Source: Citreimonas salinaria
GTDB lineage: Bacteria; Pseudomonadota; Alphaproteobacteria; Rhodobacterales; Rhodobacteraceae
Direction: 5' to 3'
DNA length: 64,000 nucleotides
NCBI RefSeq assembly: GCF_900107235.1
Contig: NZ_FNPF01000009.1
Location: 102,379 to 166,378 of the forward strand
The translations under genes and the position numbers were made by a program. Below, piece by piece: positions 57,427 through 64,000 of this stretch (position 1 is the first letter of the stretch; every line of letters starts with the position of its first letter). The notes below the pieces were generated by a model that was not told the origin of the DNA, did not search any database, and saw nothing but the letters and a program-made list of their open reading frames with translations.

Positions 57427-57945
57427 ATGCTTTCCACACGAATCGCATCCGTTGCCGCAGCCGCCCTGGTGGCAGGCACCGCCGCCTACGCAGCCGATCC
57501 CGTGGCCAACGCCACGATGATGGATCGGAACCAGAACGAGGTCGGCACGGTCGAGATCTTCGAGACCGCCGACGGTCTGCTGCTGCGCGCCGACCTGACC
57601 GGGCTGGAACCCGGCTGGCACGGTTTTCACATCCATCAGACCGGCGCCTGCGAGGGTGACTTCACCTCGGCCGGCGGCCACTACGCGCCCGACGATTCGG
57701 GGCACGGCTTCTTCACCGAAGCGGGCGGCCATGCCGGCGACCTGCCCAACATCCACGTTGGTGATGACGGCGCGGCCATGGCCGATTTCCACACGGCCCG
57801 CGTGACGCTCGACGGCGACAAGGCGCCGCTGATGGACGACGACGGATCGGCCATCATGGTGCACGCAAGCGCCGACACGTATGAGAGCGAAGCGGGCGCG
57901 GGCGACCGCGTGGCCTGCGGCGTGGTCGAAGCCGTCGGCGGCTGA
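57427..57945 (+). CDS. sodC: Periplasmic Cu,Zn superoxide dismutase
   Basis: A 172-aa enzyme with a signal peptide (1-22, cleavage after AYA). Copper ligands His68, His70, bridging His85, and His146; zinc ligands His85, His93, His102 and Asp105; active-site Arg161; disulfide Cys75-Cys164. All are present. AAAGGAGGACATC is a strong ribosome-binding site. It is the only plus-strand gene in the 50-59 kb minus-strand block, placed between ttcA and yidD. Confidence 0.95.
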   Translation: MLSTRIASVAAAALVAGTAAYAADPVANATMMDRNQNEVGTVEIFETADGLLLRADLTGLEPGWHGFHIHQTGACEGDFTSAGGHYAPDDSGHGFFTEAGGHAGDLPNIHVGDDGAAMADFHTARVTLDGDKAPLMDDDGSAIMVHASADTYESEAGAGDRVACGVVEAVGG

Positions 57946-57972
57946 ACTCTGCGCCGAAAGCCCCGGATCAGG

Positions 57973-58194
57973 CTAGTCGGGCACGTTGTCGATGCCCGAT
58001 CCGCCGCCGGGGCGGCACCGCGCGATCCGTCGCGCGGTCAGCCACACGCCCTTCAGCGCGCCATGGCGCTCCAGCGCCTCGAGCGCATAGGACGAGCAGG
58101 TCGGATGAAACCGGCACCCGTGTCCGACCCAAGGCGACAGCACCAGACGGTAGGCCCGGATGGGCAGGGCCGCCATATGCGCCAGCGGGCTCAT
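57973..58194 (-). CDS. yidD: Membrane protein insertion factor YidD
   Basis: A 73-aa amphipathic inner-membrane protein that aids YidC. It shows [27 protein letters not shown], the conserved Cys/His block, and an [23 protein letters not shown] tail. It overlaps rnpA by 4 bp (ATGA), the classic rpmH-rnpA-yidD order, but yidC itself is separated by sodC, ttcA and the EAL gene. Confidence 0.95.
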   Translation of the reverse strand: MSPLAHMAALPIRAYRLVLSPWVGHGCRFHPTCSSYALEALERHGALKGVWLTARRIARCRPGGGSGIDNVPD

Positions 58195-58685
58195 AAGCGG
58201 TCTGGTGCGTTAGGAGTTTCGGCTTGCCGCGGTGCCTTCGCGTGCGCCTTCGCCAGCGCCGCGCGCAGATCGTCGCGCATGGCCGCGAAGTCGTGCTGGG
58301 CCGTGGCTTGGGCGCGTCCGATCAGCACGTAGTCCCAACCCGCGCGCCCGCCTTCGGGCAAAACTTCGCGCGCGATGGCGCGCAGGCGGCGCTTGGCGCG
58401 GTTGCGAGCTACGGCGTTTCCCACTTTCTTGGAACAGGTATAGCCGATGCGGATGCCGGATGCCTCGTCCGGGGCGCGGCGGCGTGCCTGCAAAAGGAAC
58501 GCGGGGCAGGGCACGCGGCCCGCCCGCGCCGCTCGCAGGAAATCGGCGCGCTTGGTCAGAGTCGTGATCGGCGCGCGGGGCGCATTGTCGAACGCCTCCC
58601 CGCCCTCGGCCCTGTCCGAACGCGAACAGACCGCTCCGGATCGCTCCGGTGCGGTCTGGTCAGCATTTCCGTCGCGCTTCGCCAT
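58191..58685 (-). CDS. rnpA: Ribonuclease P protein component, long N-terminus
   Basis: A 164-aa protein, longer than the usual ~120. The core begins at [20 protein letters not shown] and contains the RNR motif region [18 protein letters not shown]. The extra ~45 N-terminal residues are Ala/Arg/Ser-rich and include a 32-bp near-palindrome in DNA (58627-58658). No other in-frame start codon lies between 58685 and the core, so the long form seems real. It starts 14 bp after rpmH. Confidence 0.92.
   Translation of the reverse strand: MAKRDGNADQTAPERSGAVCSRSDRAEGGEAFDNAPRAPITTLTKRADFLRAARAGRVPCPAFLLQARRRAPDEASGIRIGYTCSKKVGNAVARNRAKRRLRAIAREVLPEGGRAGWDYVLIGRAQATAQHDFAAMRDDLRAALAKAHAKAPRQAETPNAPDRL
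58627..58658. repeat. Near-perfect palindrome inside the 5' part of rnpA
   Basis: CAGACCGC and GCGGTCTG are exact inverted repeats, enclosing a mismatched T and a second stem CCGGA/TCCGG with loop TCGC. In RNA this is a 13-bp stem-loop placed within codons about 10-20 of rnpA. It may regulate rnpA relative to rpmH by RNA folding. Confidence 0.6.
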
Positions 58686-58699
58686 GGCGAAGCCGCGCT

Positions 58700-58834
58700 T
58701 TACGCGCTGAGCGACTTGCGGCCGCGTGCGCGACGCGCGTTCAGGATCTTGCGGCCGGCCTTGGTGGCCATGCGGGCGCGGAAACCGTGGCGGCGCTTGC
58801 GGACCAGGTTCGACGGCTGAAAGGTGCGTTTCAT
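58700..58834 (-). CDS. rpmH: 50S ribosomal protein L34
   Basis: A 44-aa protein, [20 protein letters not shown] followed by [20 protein letters not shown] and SLSA. Typical of the family at both ends. GGAGAAACTGGCG precedes the ATG. It heads the rpmH-rnpA-yidD operon, from the strong promoter at 58902-58930. Confidence 0.98.
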
Positions 58835-58901
58835 CGCCAGTTTCTCCAGTGTTCACGACCCGTCGCGCGGATTCGGCGGGCCCTATTCGTTCGAAGCCCG
58901 G

Positions 58902-58930
58902 TCTATAGGAGCGCCACGGCGCCATGTCAA
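58902..58930 (-). promoter_or_regulatory. Promoter of rpmH-rnpA-yidD
   Basis: On the minus strand: TTGACA (58925-58930), 17-bp spacer, TATAGA (58902-58907). This is the best promoter of the window after the rpsL one. The leader to rpmH is about 60 nt. The rest of the 58835-59134 gap shows no gene and no clear promoter towards the TVP38-family gene. Confidence 0.82.
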
Positions 58931-59134
58931 ACGCCCGTGTCGGCGCAAGCGGGGGCAGATTGCAACATTTTCGCCGTCACGGCCCGCGATGTTACAGAAC
59001 CGGACCCCTTCGGGGCGCTGCCGGCGGGCCAGGCCTCCCCTGCGATCAAGCCGCCGTGAAAGCCCTGTCCCGCTCCAGCCCAAGGGCGCATGTTACCGAC
59101 AGCCCCGACCAAAGCGCGAGACGATGATGCCGTC

Positions 59135-59872
59135 ATGACCCAGCAAGACAGACGCCCGGTCGCCCGCCCAGGCTGGCGGCGGCACCTTCCGCTTGCGGCC
59201 ATCGCCGTGGTGGCCATCGGCGGGGCCTTCACGCTGAACGACTGGCTGAGCTTCGAGACGCTGCGCGAGAACCGGCAGGCCCTGCTGGAATTCCGCGACG
59301 CCCATTACCCATGGATGGTCGCGATCTTCGCCGCTATCTACATCGCCATCGTCACTTTTTCGCTGCCGGGCGCGGCCGTGGCGTCGGTCACCGGAGGCTT
59401 CCTGTTCGGGCTGGTCGCGGGATCGGTGCTGAACGTGGTGTCGGCCACGATCGGGGCTACGGCGATCTTCCTCGCGGCGCGGGCGGGGCTGGGCCAGACG
59501 CTGGCGGCGCGGATCGATGCGTCCGACGGCCGGATGCGGCAGATCAAGCGGCGCCTGAACGAGAACGAGATCAGCGTTCTGTTCCTGATCCGCCTGGTGC
59601 CGGCGGTGCCGTTCTTCGTTGCCAACCTGGTCCCCGCGCTCGTCGGCGTGAAGTTCCGCAACTTCGCGTTCACTACGGCGTTGGGAATCATTCCCGGCAC
59701 CGTGGTAATCACCTGGGTCGGAGTGGGGCTGGGCGAAGTGTTCGATCGGGGCGGGACGCCGGACCTGTCTCTGCTGTGGGAGCCGCAGGTCATCGGACCG
59801 ATCCTGGGACTGGCGACGCTGGCCGCGCTGCCGATATTCGTCCGCGCCGTGCGTGGCAGGAAGGAGATCTGA
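59135..59872 (+). CDS. TVP38/TMEM64-family membrane protein
   Basis: A 245-aa integral membrane protein of the VTT-domain (SNARE-associated/DedA-like) family. Hydrophobic segments lie at about 18-36, 57-77, 85-112, 150-165 and 175-240; the signature re-entrant motif is IRLVPAVPFFVANLVPALVG (about 152-171). Such proteins are often encoded next to, or fused with, an FAD disulfide reductase, as here. Start 59135 is the first plausible ATG; no clear Shine-Dalgarno. The gene ends one base before the FAD reductase start. Confidence 0.85.
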   Translation: MTQQDRRPVARPGWRRHLPLAAIAVVAIGGAFTLNDWLSFETLRENRQALLEFRDAHYPWMVAIFAAIYIAIVTFSLPGAAVASVTGGFLFGLVAGSVLNVVSATIGATAIFLAARAGLGQTLAARIDASDGRMRQIKRRLNENEISVLFLIRLVPAVPFFVANLVPALVGVKFRNFAFTTALGIIPGTVVITWVGVGLGEVFDRGGTPDLSLLWEPQVIGPILGLATLAALPIFVRAVRGRKEI

Positions 59873-59873
59873 G

Positions 59874-61292
59874 GTGGAGGACATCAAGACGGATGTCGTG
59901 ATCCTGGGCGCCGGATCCGGGGGGCTGTCGGTCGCGGCGGGGGCTGCGCAGATGGGTGCGCATGTCACGCTTCTGGAGCCCGGGGAGATGGGCGGCGACT
60001 GCCTGAACTACGGCTGCGTCCCGTCCAAGGCGCTGATCGCCGCCGCCTCGGTCGCGCATTCGGCCTTTCGTTCGGACGACTTCGGGATTTCGACGGGCGC
60101 GCCGCAGGTGGACTACGCCGCCGTCATGGACCACGTGAAGCGCGCGCAGGCCACCATCGCCCCGCATGACAGCCAGGAGCGGTTCGAGAAGATGGGCGTG
60201 TGCGTGATCCGCGAGGCGGGGCGCTTCGTCTCGGATGACGAGATCCAGACCGATCGCTACCGCATCAAGACCCGGCGCATCGTCATCGCGACCGGATCGC
60301 GCCCGCTCGTGCCGCCGATCGACGGTCTCGAGGACGTGCCCTACCTGACGAACGAGACACTGTGGGACCTGCGCGAGCGGCCCGAGCATCTGCTCATCAT
60401 CGGCGGCGGTCCCATCGGGATCGAGATGGCGCAGGCGCATCGCCGGCTGGGCTGCGCGGTCACGGTCATCGAAGGTTCGCGCGCGCTGGGCAAGGACGAC
60501 CCTGAATTCGCGGCGCTGCTGCTGGACCGTTTGCGTGCCGAGGGTATCGAAATCGTCGAAGGCGCGCAGGCGAAGTCGGCGCGCCACGCCGACGGCCGCG
60601 TGGTGCTGGAGACCGACGACGGAAAGAGCTTCGAGGGCTCGCACCTGCTGGTCGCGGTGGGGCGCAAGGCCAACACCGAGGCCCTGGACCTGGACCGCGC
60701 CGGGATCGCGACCACCAGGAGCGGCGTCCAGGTGGACGAGCGGCTTCGCACCACGAACCGACGCGTATTCGCCATCGGCGACGCGGCCGGCGGGCTGCAG
60801 TTCACCCATGTCGCCGGTTACCACGCGGGCATCGTCGTGCGCCAGGTGGCGCTGGGGCTGCCGGCAAAGGCGAAGACCGACCACTTGCCTTGGACCACCT
60901 ACACGCGCCCGGAACTGGCGCATGTCGGCCTGACCGAGAAAGAGGCCCGCGAGAAGCACGGCGACAGCTTGCGGGTGGTGCGGCTGGACTTCGACCAGAA
61001 CGACCGCGCGGTCACCGAGGGCGAGACAGAGGGCATGATCAAGGTCATGGTCGTCCGTGGCCGGCCGGTCGGCGCGTCGATCGTGGGGGCGCAGGCGGGC
61101 GACCTCATCGCGCTGTGGTCGCTGGCCATCGCCAACGGACTGAGGATGAGCCAGATCTCGTCGATGGTCGCGCCCTATCCGACGCTGGCGGAGATCAACA
61201 AGAGGGTCGCCGGCGCGTATTACACGCCGACGCTGTTCGAGAACGACACCGTGAAGCGGCTGGTGCGGCTGGTTCAGCGCCGGCTTCCCTGA
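59874..61292 (+). CDS. FAD-dependent disulfide oxidoreductase (mercuric-reductase-like)
   Basis: A 472-aa class-I pyridine-nucleotide disulfide reductase. N-terminal FAD site ILGAGSGG, redox disulfide Cys43-Cys48 in GGDCLNYGCVPSK, NAD(P)H Rossmann motif IIGGGPIGIEMA, and a C-terminal dimer domain. The catalytic His-Pro-Thr of lipoamide dehydrogenase and glutathione reductase is replaced by Tyr435-Pro-Thr, so classical dihydrolipoamide or glutathione activity is unlikely. The start is GTG at 59874 with AAGGAG seven bases upstream. It follows the TVP38 gene directly, a repeated partnership in bacteria. Confidence 0.9.
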   Translation: MEDIKTDVVILGAGSGGLSVAAGAAQMGAHVTLLEPGEMGGDCLNYGCVPSKALIAAASVAHSAFRSDDFGISTGAPQVDYAAVMDHVKRAQATIAPHDSQERFEKMGVCVIREAGRFVSDDEIQTDRYRIKTRRIVIATGSRPLVPPIDGLEDVPYLTNETLWDLRERPEHLLIIGGGPIGIEMAQAHRRLGCAVTVIEGSRALGKDDPEFAALLLDRLRAEGIEIVEGAQAKSARHADGRVVLETDDGKSFEGSHLLVAVGRKANTEALDLDRAGIATTRSGVQVDERLRTTNRRVFAIGDAAGGLQFTHVAGYHAGIVVRQVALGLPAKAKTDHLPWTTYTRPELAHVGLTEKEAREKHGDSLRVVRLDFDQNDRAVTEGETEGMIKVMVVRGRPVGASIVGAQAGDLIALWSLAIANGLRMSQISSMVAPYPTLAEINKRVAGAYYTPTLFENDTVKRLVRLVQRRLP

Positions 61293-61307
61293 TAACGCGA
61301 ACAGGAC

Positions 61308-62714
61308 ATGCTGAATTCCCTCTCCGGCCGGTTCCTTATCCTGACCGTGATCTTCGTCATGCTGGCGGAGGTGCTGATCTTCGTGCCTTCCGTGGCGCGG
61401 TTCCGCGAGGATTTCCTGCTGGCCCGGCTCGAGCGGGCGCAGATCGCGTCGCTGGCGTTGCTGGCCGACGACATGATCTCGCCCGAACTAGAGGCAGAGC
61501 TGCTGGCCAACGCGGGCGTCTACAACGTGGTCCTGCGCCGCGACCAGATGCGCGAACTGGTCCTATCGTCGGAGGTGCCCGGCCCGATCGCCGCGACCTA
61601 CGACCTGCGCGACCCGGGTCCGGCCCAGCTGATCGGAGGCGCGCTGTCGCGCCTGCTGACGACCGAGCCGCAGATCATTCGGCTCATCGGCAGCCCGCTG
61701 CGCGAGGCCGGCCAGTTGATCGAGGTGACAATGGACACCGCCGATCTGCGCGAAGCGATGCTGGACTACGGGCTGCGTATCCTGCTGCTCTCGGCGATGA
61801 TCTCGATTGTCACGGCCAGCTTGCTGTTCTTCTCGGTGCGCGTGCTGCTGGTCCGGCCGATCAAGGGTGTTGTCGCACACATGCAGGCCTATGCCGCCGC
61901 ACCCGAGGATGCGCGGCGGGTGATCCGGCCTTCGGCCTCGGTCCGCGAGCTGCGCGAGGCCGAGGAGGCGTTGCAGTTGCTGCAGACGCAGATGACGCAG
62001 GCGCTGCGCCAGAAGGAGCGGCTGGCCCAGCTGGGCGGGGCGGTGGCCCGCGTCAGCCACGACCTGCGCAACATCCTGACCTCCGCGCAGCTTTTCACGG
62101 ACCGCATCGAGCGGTCGGAAGACCCGGCCGTGCGCCGTCTTGCGCCCAAGCTCGTGAACTCGATCACCCGGGCGGTCAGCCTGTGCGAATCCACCCTTGC
62201 CTTCGGCCGGGCCGAGGAGCCGGCGCCGGTGCTGACCCTGTTCAACCTCGCGGAACTGGCCCACGAGGTGCTCGAGGCCGAGCGGCTTGCGATTGGCGAG
62301 CACGATGTCAGCCTGTCCGAGGACATCCCCGCCAGCATGATGATCCGCGGCGACCCCGAGCAGATCTACCGCGCGCTGTCGAATCTGGTGAGAAACGCGC
62401 GCCAGGCGATCGTCGCGTCGGGAAAGCCTGGCGAGATCAACCTGACGGCCCTGCACGACGACGACGATTGGGTGATCCGCGTCTGCGATACCGGGCCCGG
62501 CCTGCCGCCCAAGGCGCGCGAACACCTGTTCCAGCCCTTTCAGGGCGGCGCGCGCAAGGGCGGTTCCGGGCTGGGGCTGGCCATCGTCGTCGAACTGGTG
62601 CGCGGGCATGGCGGAACGCTGGAGCTGATCCGCAGCGACGCATCGGGCACGCTGTTCGAGATCCGTCTGCCGATGCACGACATGGAGGAAAAGCGCGCGT
62701 CCCGGGCGCGCTGA
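61308..62714 (+). CDS. Sensor histidine kinase without adjacent regulator
   Basis: A 468-aa membrane kinase. Membrane segments at 7-29 and 157-181 enclose a periplasmic sensor region of about 125 residues. A HAMP-like linker follows. The phospho-acceptor is His251 in SHDLRN, N-box Asn363 in NLVRNARQA, G1 DTGPGLP (394-400), G2 GGSGLGL (418-424). No response-regulator gene lies within the window nearby. It begins 15 bp after the FAD reductase stop, so it probably belongs to the same transcript as the TVP38 pair. Signal unknown. Confidence 0.9.
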   Translation: MLNSLSGRFLILTVIFVMLAEVLIFVPSVARFREDFLLARLERAQIASLALLADDMISPELEAELLANAGVYNVVLRRDQMRELVLSSEVPGPIAATYDLRDPGPAQLIGGALSRLLTTEPQIIRLIGSPLREAGQLIEVTMDTADLREAMLDYGLRILLLSAMISIVTASLLFFSVRVLLVRPIKGVVAHMQAYAAAPEDARRVIRPSASVRELREAEEALQLLQTQMTQALRQKERLAQLGGAVARVSHDLRNILTSAQLFTDRIERSEDPAVRRLAPKLVNSITRAVSLCESTLAFGRAEEPAPVLTLFNLAELAHEVLEAERLAIGEHDVSLSEDIPASMMIRGDPEQIYRALSNLVRNARQAIVASGKPGEINLTALHDDDDWVIRVCDTGPGLPPKAREHLFQPFQGGARKGGSGLGLAIVVELVRGHGGTLELIRSDASGTLFEIRLPMHDMEEKRASRAR

Positions 62715-62780
62715 ATGCCCGGTGCGCCTGAGCGGACAGGTCGTGGGGCGGGTCGCGCAAAAAAAACGCGGCTTTGTCTC

Positions 62781-62809
62781 TTGCATCCCCCGCGCGGCGC
62801 GGTTAGACC
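62781..62809 (+). promoter_or_regulatory. Putative promoter of tRNA-Arg
   Basis: TTGCAT (62781-62786), 17-bp spacer, TAGACC (62804-62809). The start would fall near 62815, five bases before the tRNA. The -10 is weak, but distance and spacing match the tRNA-Trp case. Confidence 0.4.
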
Positions 62810-62819
62810 GCCCCTCGAC

Positions 62820-62896
62820 GGACCGATAGCTCAGCTGGATAGAGTACCTGACTACGAATCAGGGGGTCGGGGGTTCGAATCCTCCTCGGTCCGCCA
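62820..62896 (+). tRNA. tRNA-Arg (anticodon ACG)
   Basis: A 77-nt cloverleaf: acceptor GGACCGA/TCGGTCC, D-arm GCTCAGCTGGATAGAGT, anticodon stem CCTGA/TCAGG with loop CTACGAA (anticodon ACG, decoding CGN), T-arm GGTTCGAATCC, discriminator G and encoded CCA. The A34 is expected to be deaminated to inosine. The 3' end is followed by a region with integration remnants, so this tRNA is a likely attachment site. Confidence 0.96.
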
Positions 62897-63215
62897 CCAC
62901 CCTAAAAAAGACGAACAACTTCAAAGTCTTGCGGCTTTTTTGTCTAAGGGCGAGGTGCGTCTTAGACAAAATCGACCTTATGACATCGGCGGATGCCGCC
63001 GCATAGGTAGCGGTCCGCATTGAAGAGTATGGCTTGCCTGTGACTTCCTGAACACAGCAGCTTTGCCGTGTCAGGGTTCTCGCGGCGAGTGCGCTTTTCG
63101 CATCTCGGGCGAGCGACATGGCGTCCTGGCGAAGCCCGACCTGGTCGTCCAAGTTTCATGGAGATCTGTCGTTTTGGTCCGGCCTCCATTTCCGGATGGT
63201 GGCAGCGGAGGCCTG
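62897..63215. other. 319-bp gene-free stretch after tRNA-Arg
   Basis: Starts with A/T-rich sequence (AAAAAAGAC ... GTCTTGCGGCTTTTTT) that may terminate the tRNA transcript. It contains the 11-bp inverted repeat at 62938-62971. I see no gene from 62975 to 63215. The lower GC of the first 80 bases differs from neighbours. Confidence 0.6.
62938..62971. repeat. 11-bp perfect inverted repeat downstream of tRNA-Arg
   Basis: TTTTGTCTAAG and CTTAGACAAAA are exact inverted repeats separated by 12 bp (GGCGAGGTGCGT), 42 bp after the tRNA. The arms are AT-rich in otherwise GC-rich DNA. It could be a terminator acting in both directions, an operator, or part of an integration junction. Confidence 0.7.
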
Positions 63216-63575
63216 ATGGGCACTCTGCGCGGCACCGCGAACCAGATCCTTGGCGGCGGCGCGGGCGCCGCATCGCAGTCCTCCGCGACGACCGATCACG
63301 ATCAGGACCTGCGCGAGGGCGAGGCGGCGGCCGAGAAGTTCAGCGAGGACGAGGCGCTGCTTATGATCCGCGCGACGATCACCGCGGCCTATTCCGACGC
63401 GGCCGTATCGCATGACGAACGCGGCCGGATATTGCCGGCGATCGACGAGGCTGACGCGAACCCGGAGGAAAGGCCAACGATGGAGTGCGAGATCGCAAAT
63501 CCCAAGCCGCTCGAGACCCTGCTGGCGCAGGTCGACAACGAGGAGACGGCCGAAGAGGTCTACATCGCCTCGTAA
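63216..63575 (+). CDS. DUF533/TerB-like protein, probably C-terminally truncated
   Basis: A 119-aa product. The C-terminal part (SEDEALLMIRATITAAYSDA, then DERGRILPAIDEADANPEER and the LLAQVDNEETAEEVYIAS end) matches the DUF533/YebE pattern, but where such proteins continue with about 35 more residues (typically ...VYAASLLAIDVDTPAER...) the reading stops at TAA. The first 40 residues are Gly/Ala-rich linker. Start 63216 has GGAGG four bases upstream. The cut coincides with a region of mobile-element remnants, so it may be a decayed gene. Confidence 0.6.
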   Translation: MGTLRGTANQILGGGAGAASQSSATTDHDQDLREGEAAAEKFSEDEALLMIRATITAAYSDAAVSHDERGRILPAIDEADANPEERPTMECEIANPKPLETLLAQVDNEETAEEVYIAS

Positions 63576-63774
63576 CGACTTCTTCGCCAACCATTGCAGC
63601 GACGGCTCTTCCGACCTCTGGGGCTCGGAGCGCCAGCGCGAACGCTGGAGTGTGGCAGCCCGACCAGGCACAGTCGAACCACCCCGGGCGTGGCTTGCCG
63701 AAACCATTCTGCTCGGTTGGCGCCAATGGGTGAAATCGACTTGCCGATCGGAAAGCGTCCACGGCGTGCGCTGC

Positions 63775-63905
63775 TCAGAGAAATTTCCCTGTCTCGAGGG
63801 CGGACGGCGTCAGGAGGCGGCGGCGATCGGCCTTCCTTACGTAGCGTTCGATCTCCTTGAGCGTCTCATGCCCACTCCACGCCGCGATCTGTTTGCTCGT
63901 GGCAC
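63775..63905 (-). pseudogene. C-terminal fragment of a tyrosine recombinase (integrase)
   Basis: Read on the minus strand, the frame encodes ATSKQIAAWSGHETLKEIER then YVRKADRRRLLTPSALETGK and FL, stop at 63775. This is the end of a phage-type tyrosine integrase: the GH(x)TLKEIERY pattern carries the last catalytic His and the nucleophile Tyr. Upstream, towards 63906, the match ends abruptly where an insertion-sequence end begins, so the rest of the gene is displaced or lost. Its position beside tRNA-Arg fits tRNA-targeted integration. Confidence 0.7.
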
Positions 63906-64000
63906 GGCTTTGTTGCGCAAAGAGGGTGAAGCGCGAACCTCCCCTTTCCCCGGACGCACTTATCCCACGGGTTCTGTGACAGGTATGCCAAGCGCGGTGT
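63906..64000 (+). mobile_element. Left end of an insertion sequence, cut by the window edge
   Basis: The sequence from 63906 begins GGCTTTGTTGCGCAAA, the kind of terminal repeat found on IS5-type elements (from memory), and the integrase homology stops exactly there. Toward the edge the frame GAC AGG TAT GCC AAG CGC GGT (Asp-Arg-Tyr-Ala-Lys-Arg-Gly) resembles the first residues of IS5-family transposases. Only 95 bp is visible, so neither the transposase nor the other end can be checked. Confidence 0.5.

Noticed and set aside
63594..63860. Plus-strand frame of 88 codons across the scar
   Set aside because: It overlaps the integrase fragment on the other strand and shows no protein family character.

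Overview
The window is about 64 kb of GC-rich chromosome from an alphaproteobacterium, most likely order Rhodobacterales (Rhodobacteraceae/Roseobacter type). The evidence is gene content and order: tRNA-Trp next to secE-nusG, the full rpoBC/str/S10/spc/alpha ribosomal cluster without rpsD or rpmJ, adk directly after secY, then rarA-crcB-rluC-HAD-ATP12 chaperone, an aap/bzt-type amino-acid ABC operon, and the rpmH-rnpA-yidD ... yidC-MOSC-engB-argB group. No genus can be assigned from sequence reading alone.

Layout. (1) 1-16.4 kb: tRNA-Trp, a small exported protein on the minus strand, secE, nusG, rplK, rplA, a DEAD-box RNA helicase with a long Gly/Lys/Pro-rich tail, a probable L10 autoregulatory leader, rplJ, rplL, rpoB, rpoC and a strong terminator. 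(2) 16.4-18.4 kb: a DMT transporter and a convergent rhamnosyltransferase-like gene. (3) 18.4-41 kb: rpsL-rpsG-fusA-tuf, S10, spc and alpha ribosomal genes. This block is broken by three islands: 0.6 kb of hairpin-rich non-coding DNA between rplW and rplB; an unknown 227-aa gene plus a 2OG-Fe(II) oxygenase between rplP and rpmC; and a Tat-exported metallo-beta-lactamase-fold protein between rpmD and rplO. Each interruption, and each operon head (rpsL, rpsM, rpoA), carries its own promoter-like sequence with an exact 17-bp spacer. (4) 41-50 kb: rarA; a tightly overlapping crcB-rluC-HAD-ATP12 chain; aapJQMP. (5) 50-58.9 kb, minus strand: sixA, argB, engB, MOSC, yidC, an EAL protein, ttcA, yidD, rnpA and rpmH, with sodC inserted on the plus strand. 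(6) 59.1-62.7 kb: a TVP38-family membrane protein, an FAD disulfide oxidoreductase and an orphan sensor kinase. (7) 62.8-64 kb: tRNA-Arg(ACG) followed by a decayed mobile region: a short DUF533-like gene, the C-terminal end of a tyrosine recombinase, and the left end of an insertion sequence cut by the window edge.

Functionally the window holds core transcription and translation machinery (RNA polymerase beta, beta', alpha; about 30 ribosomal proteins; EF-G, EF-Tu; SecE/SecY/YidC; RNase P protein). The most interesting points are the oxygenase beside the L16 gene, whose Arg82 matches the L16 arginine hydroxylated in E. coli by an unrelated oxygenase; the uniform promoter architecture lacking a T at -7; paired hairpins in the rplL-rpoB and rpoB-rpoC spacers; and the tRNA-Arg integration scar. 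I saw no CRISPR array, toxin-antitoxin pair, phage structural genes or biosynthetic cluster.
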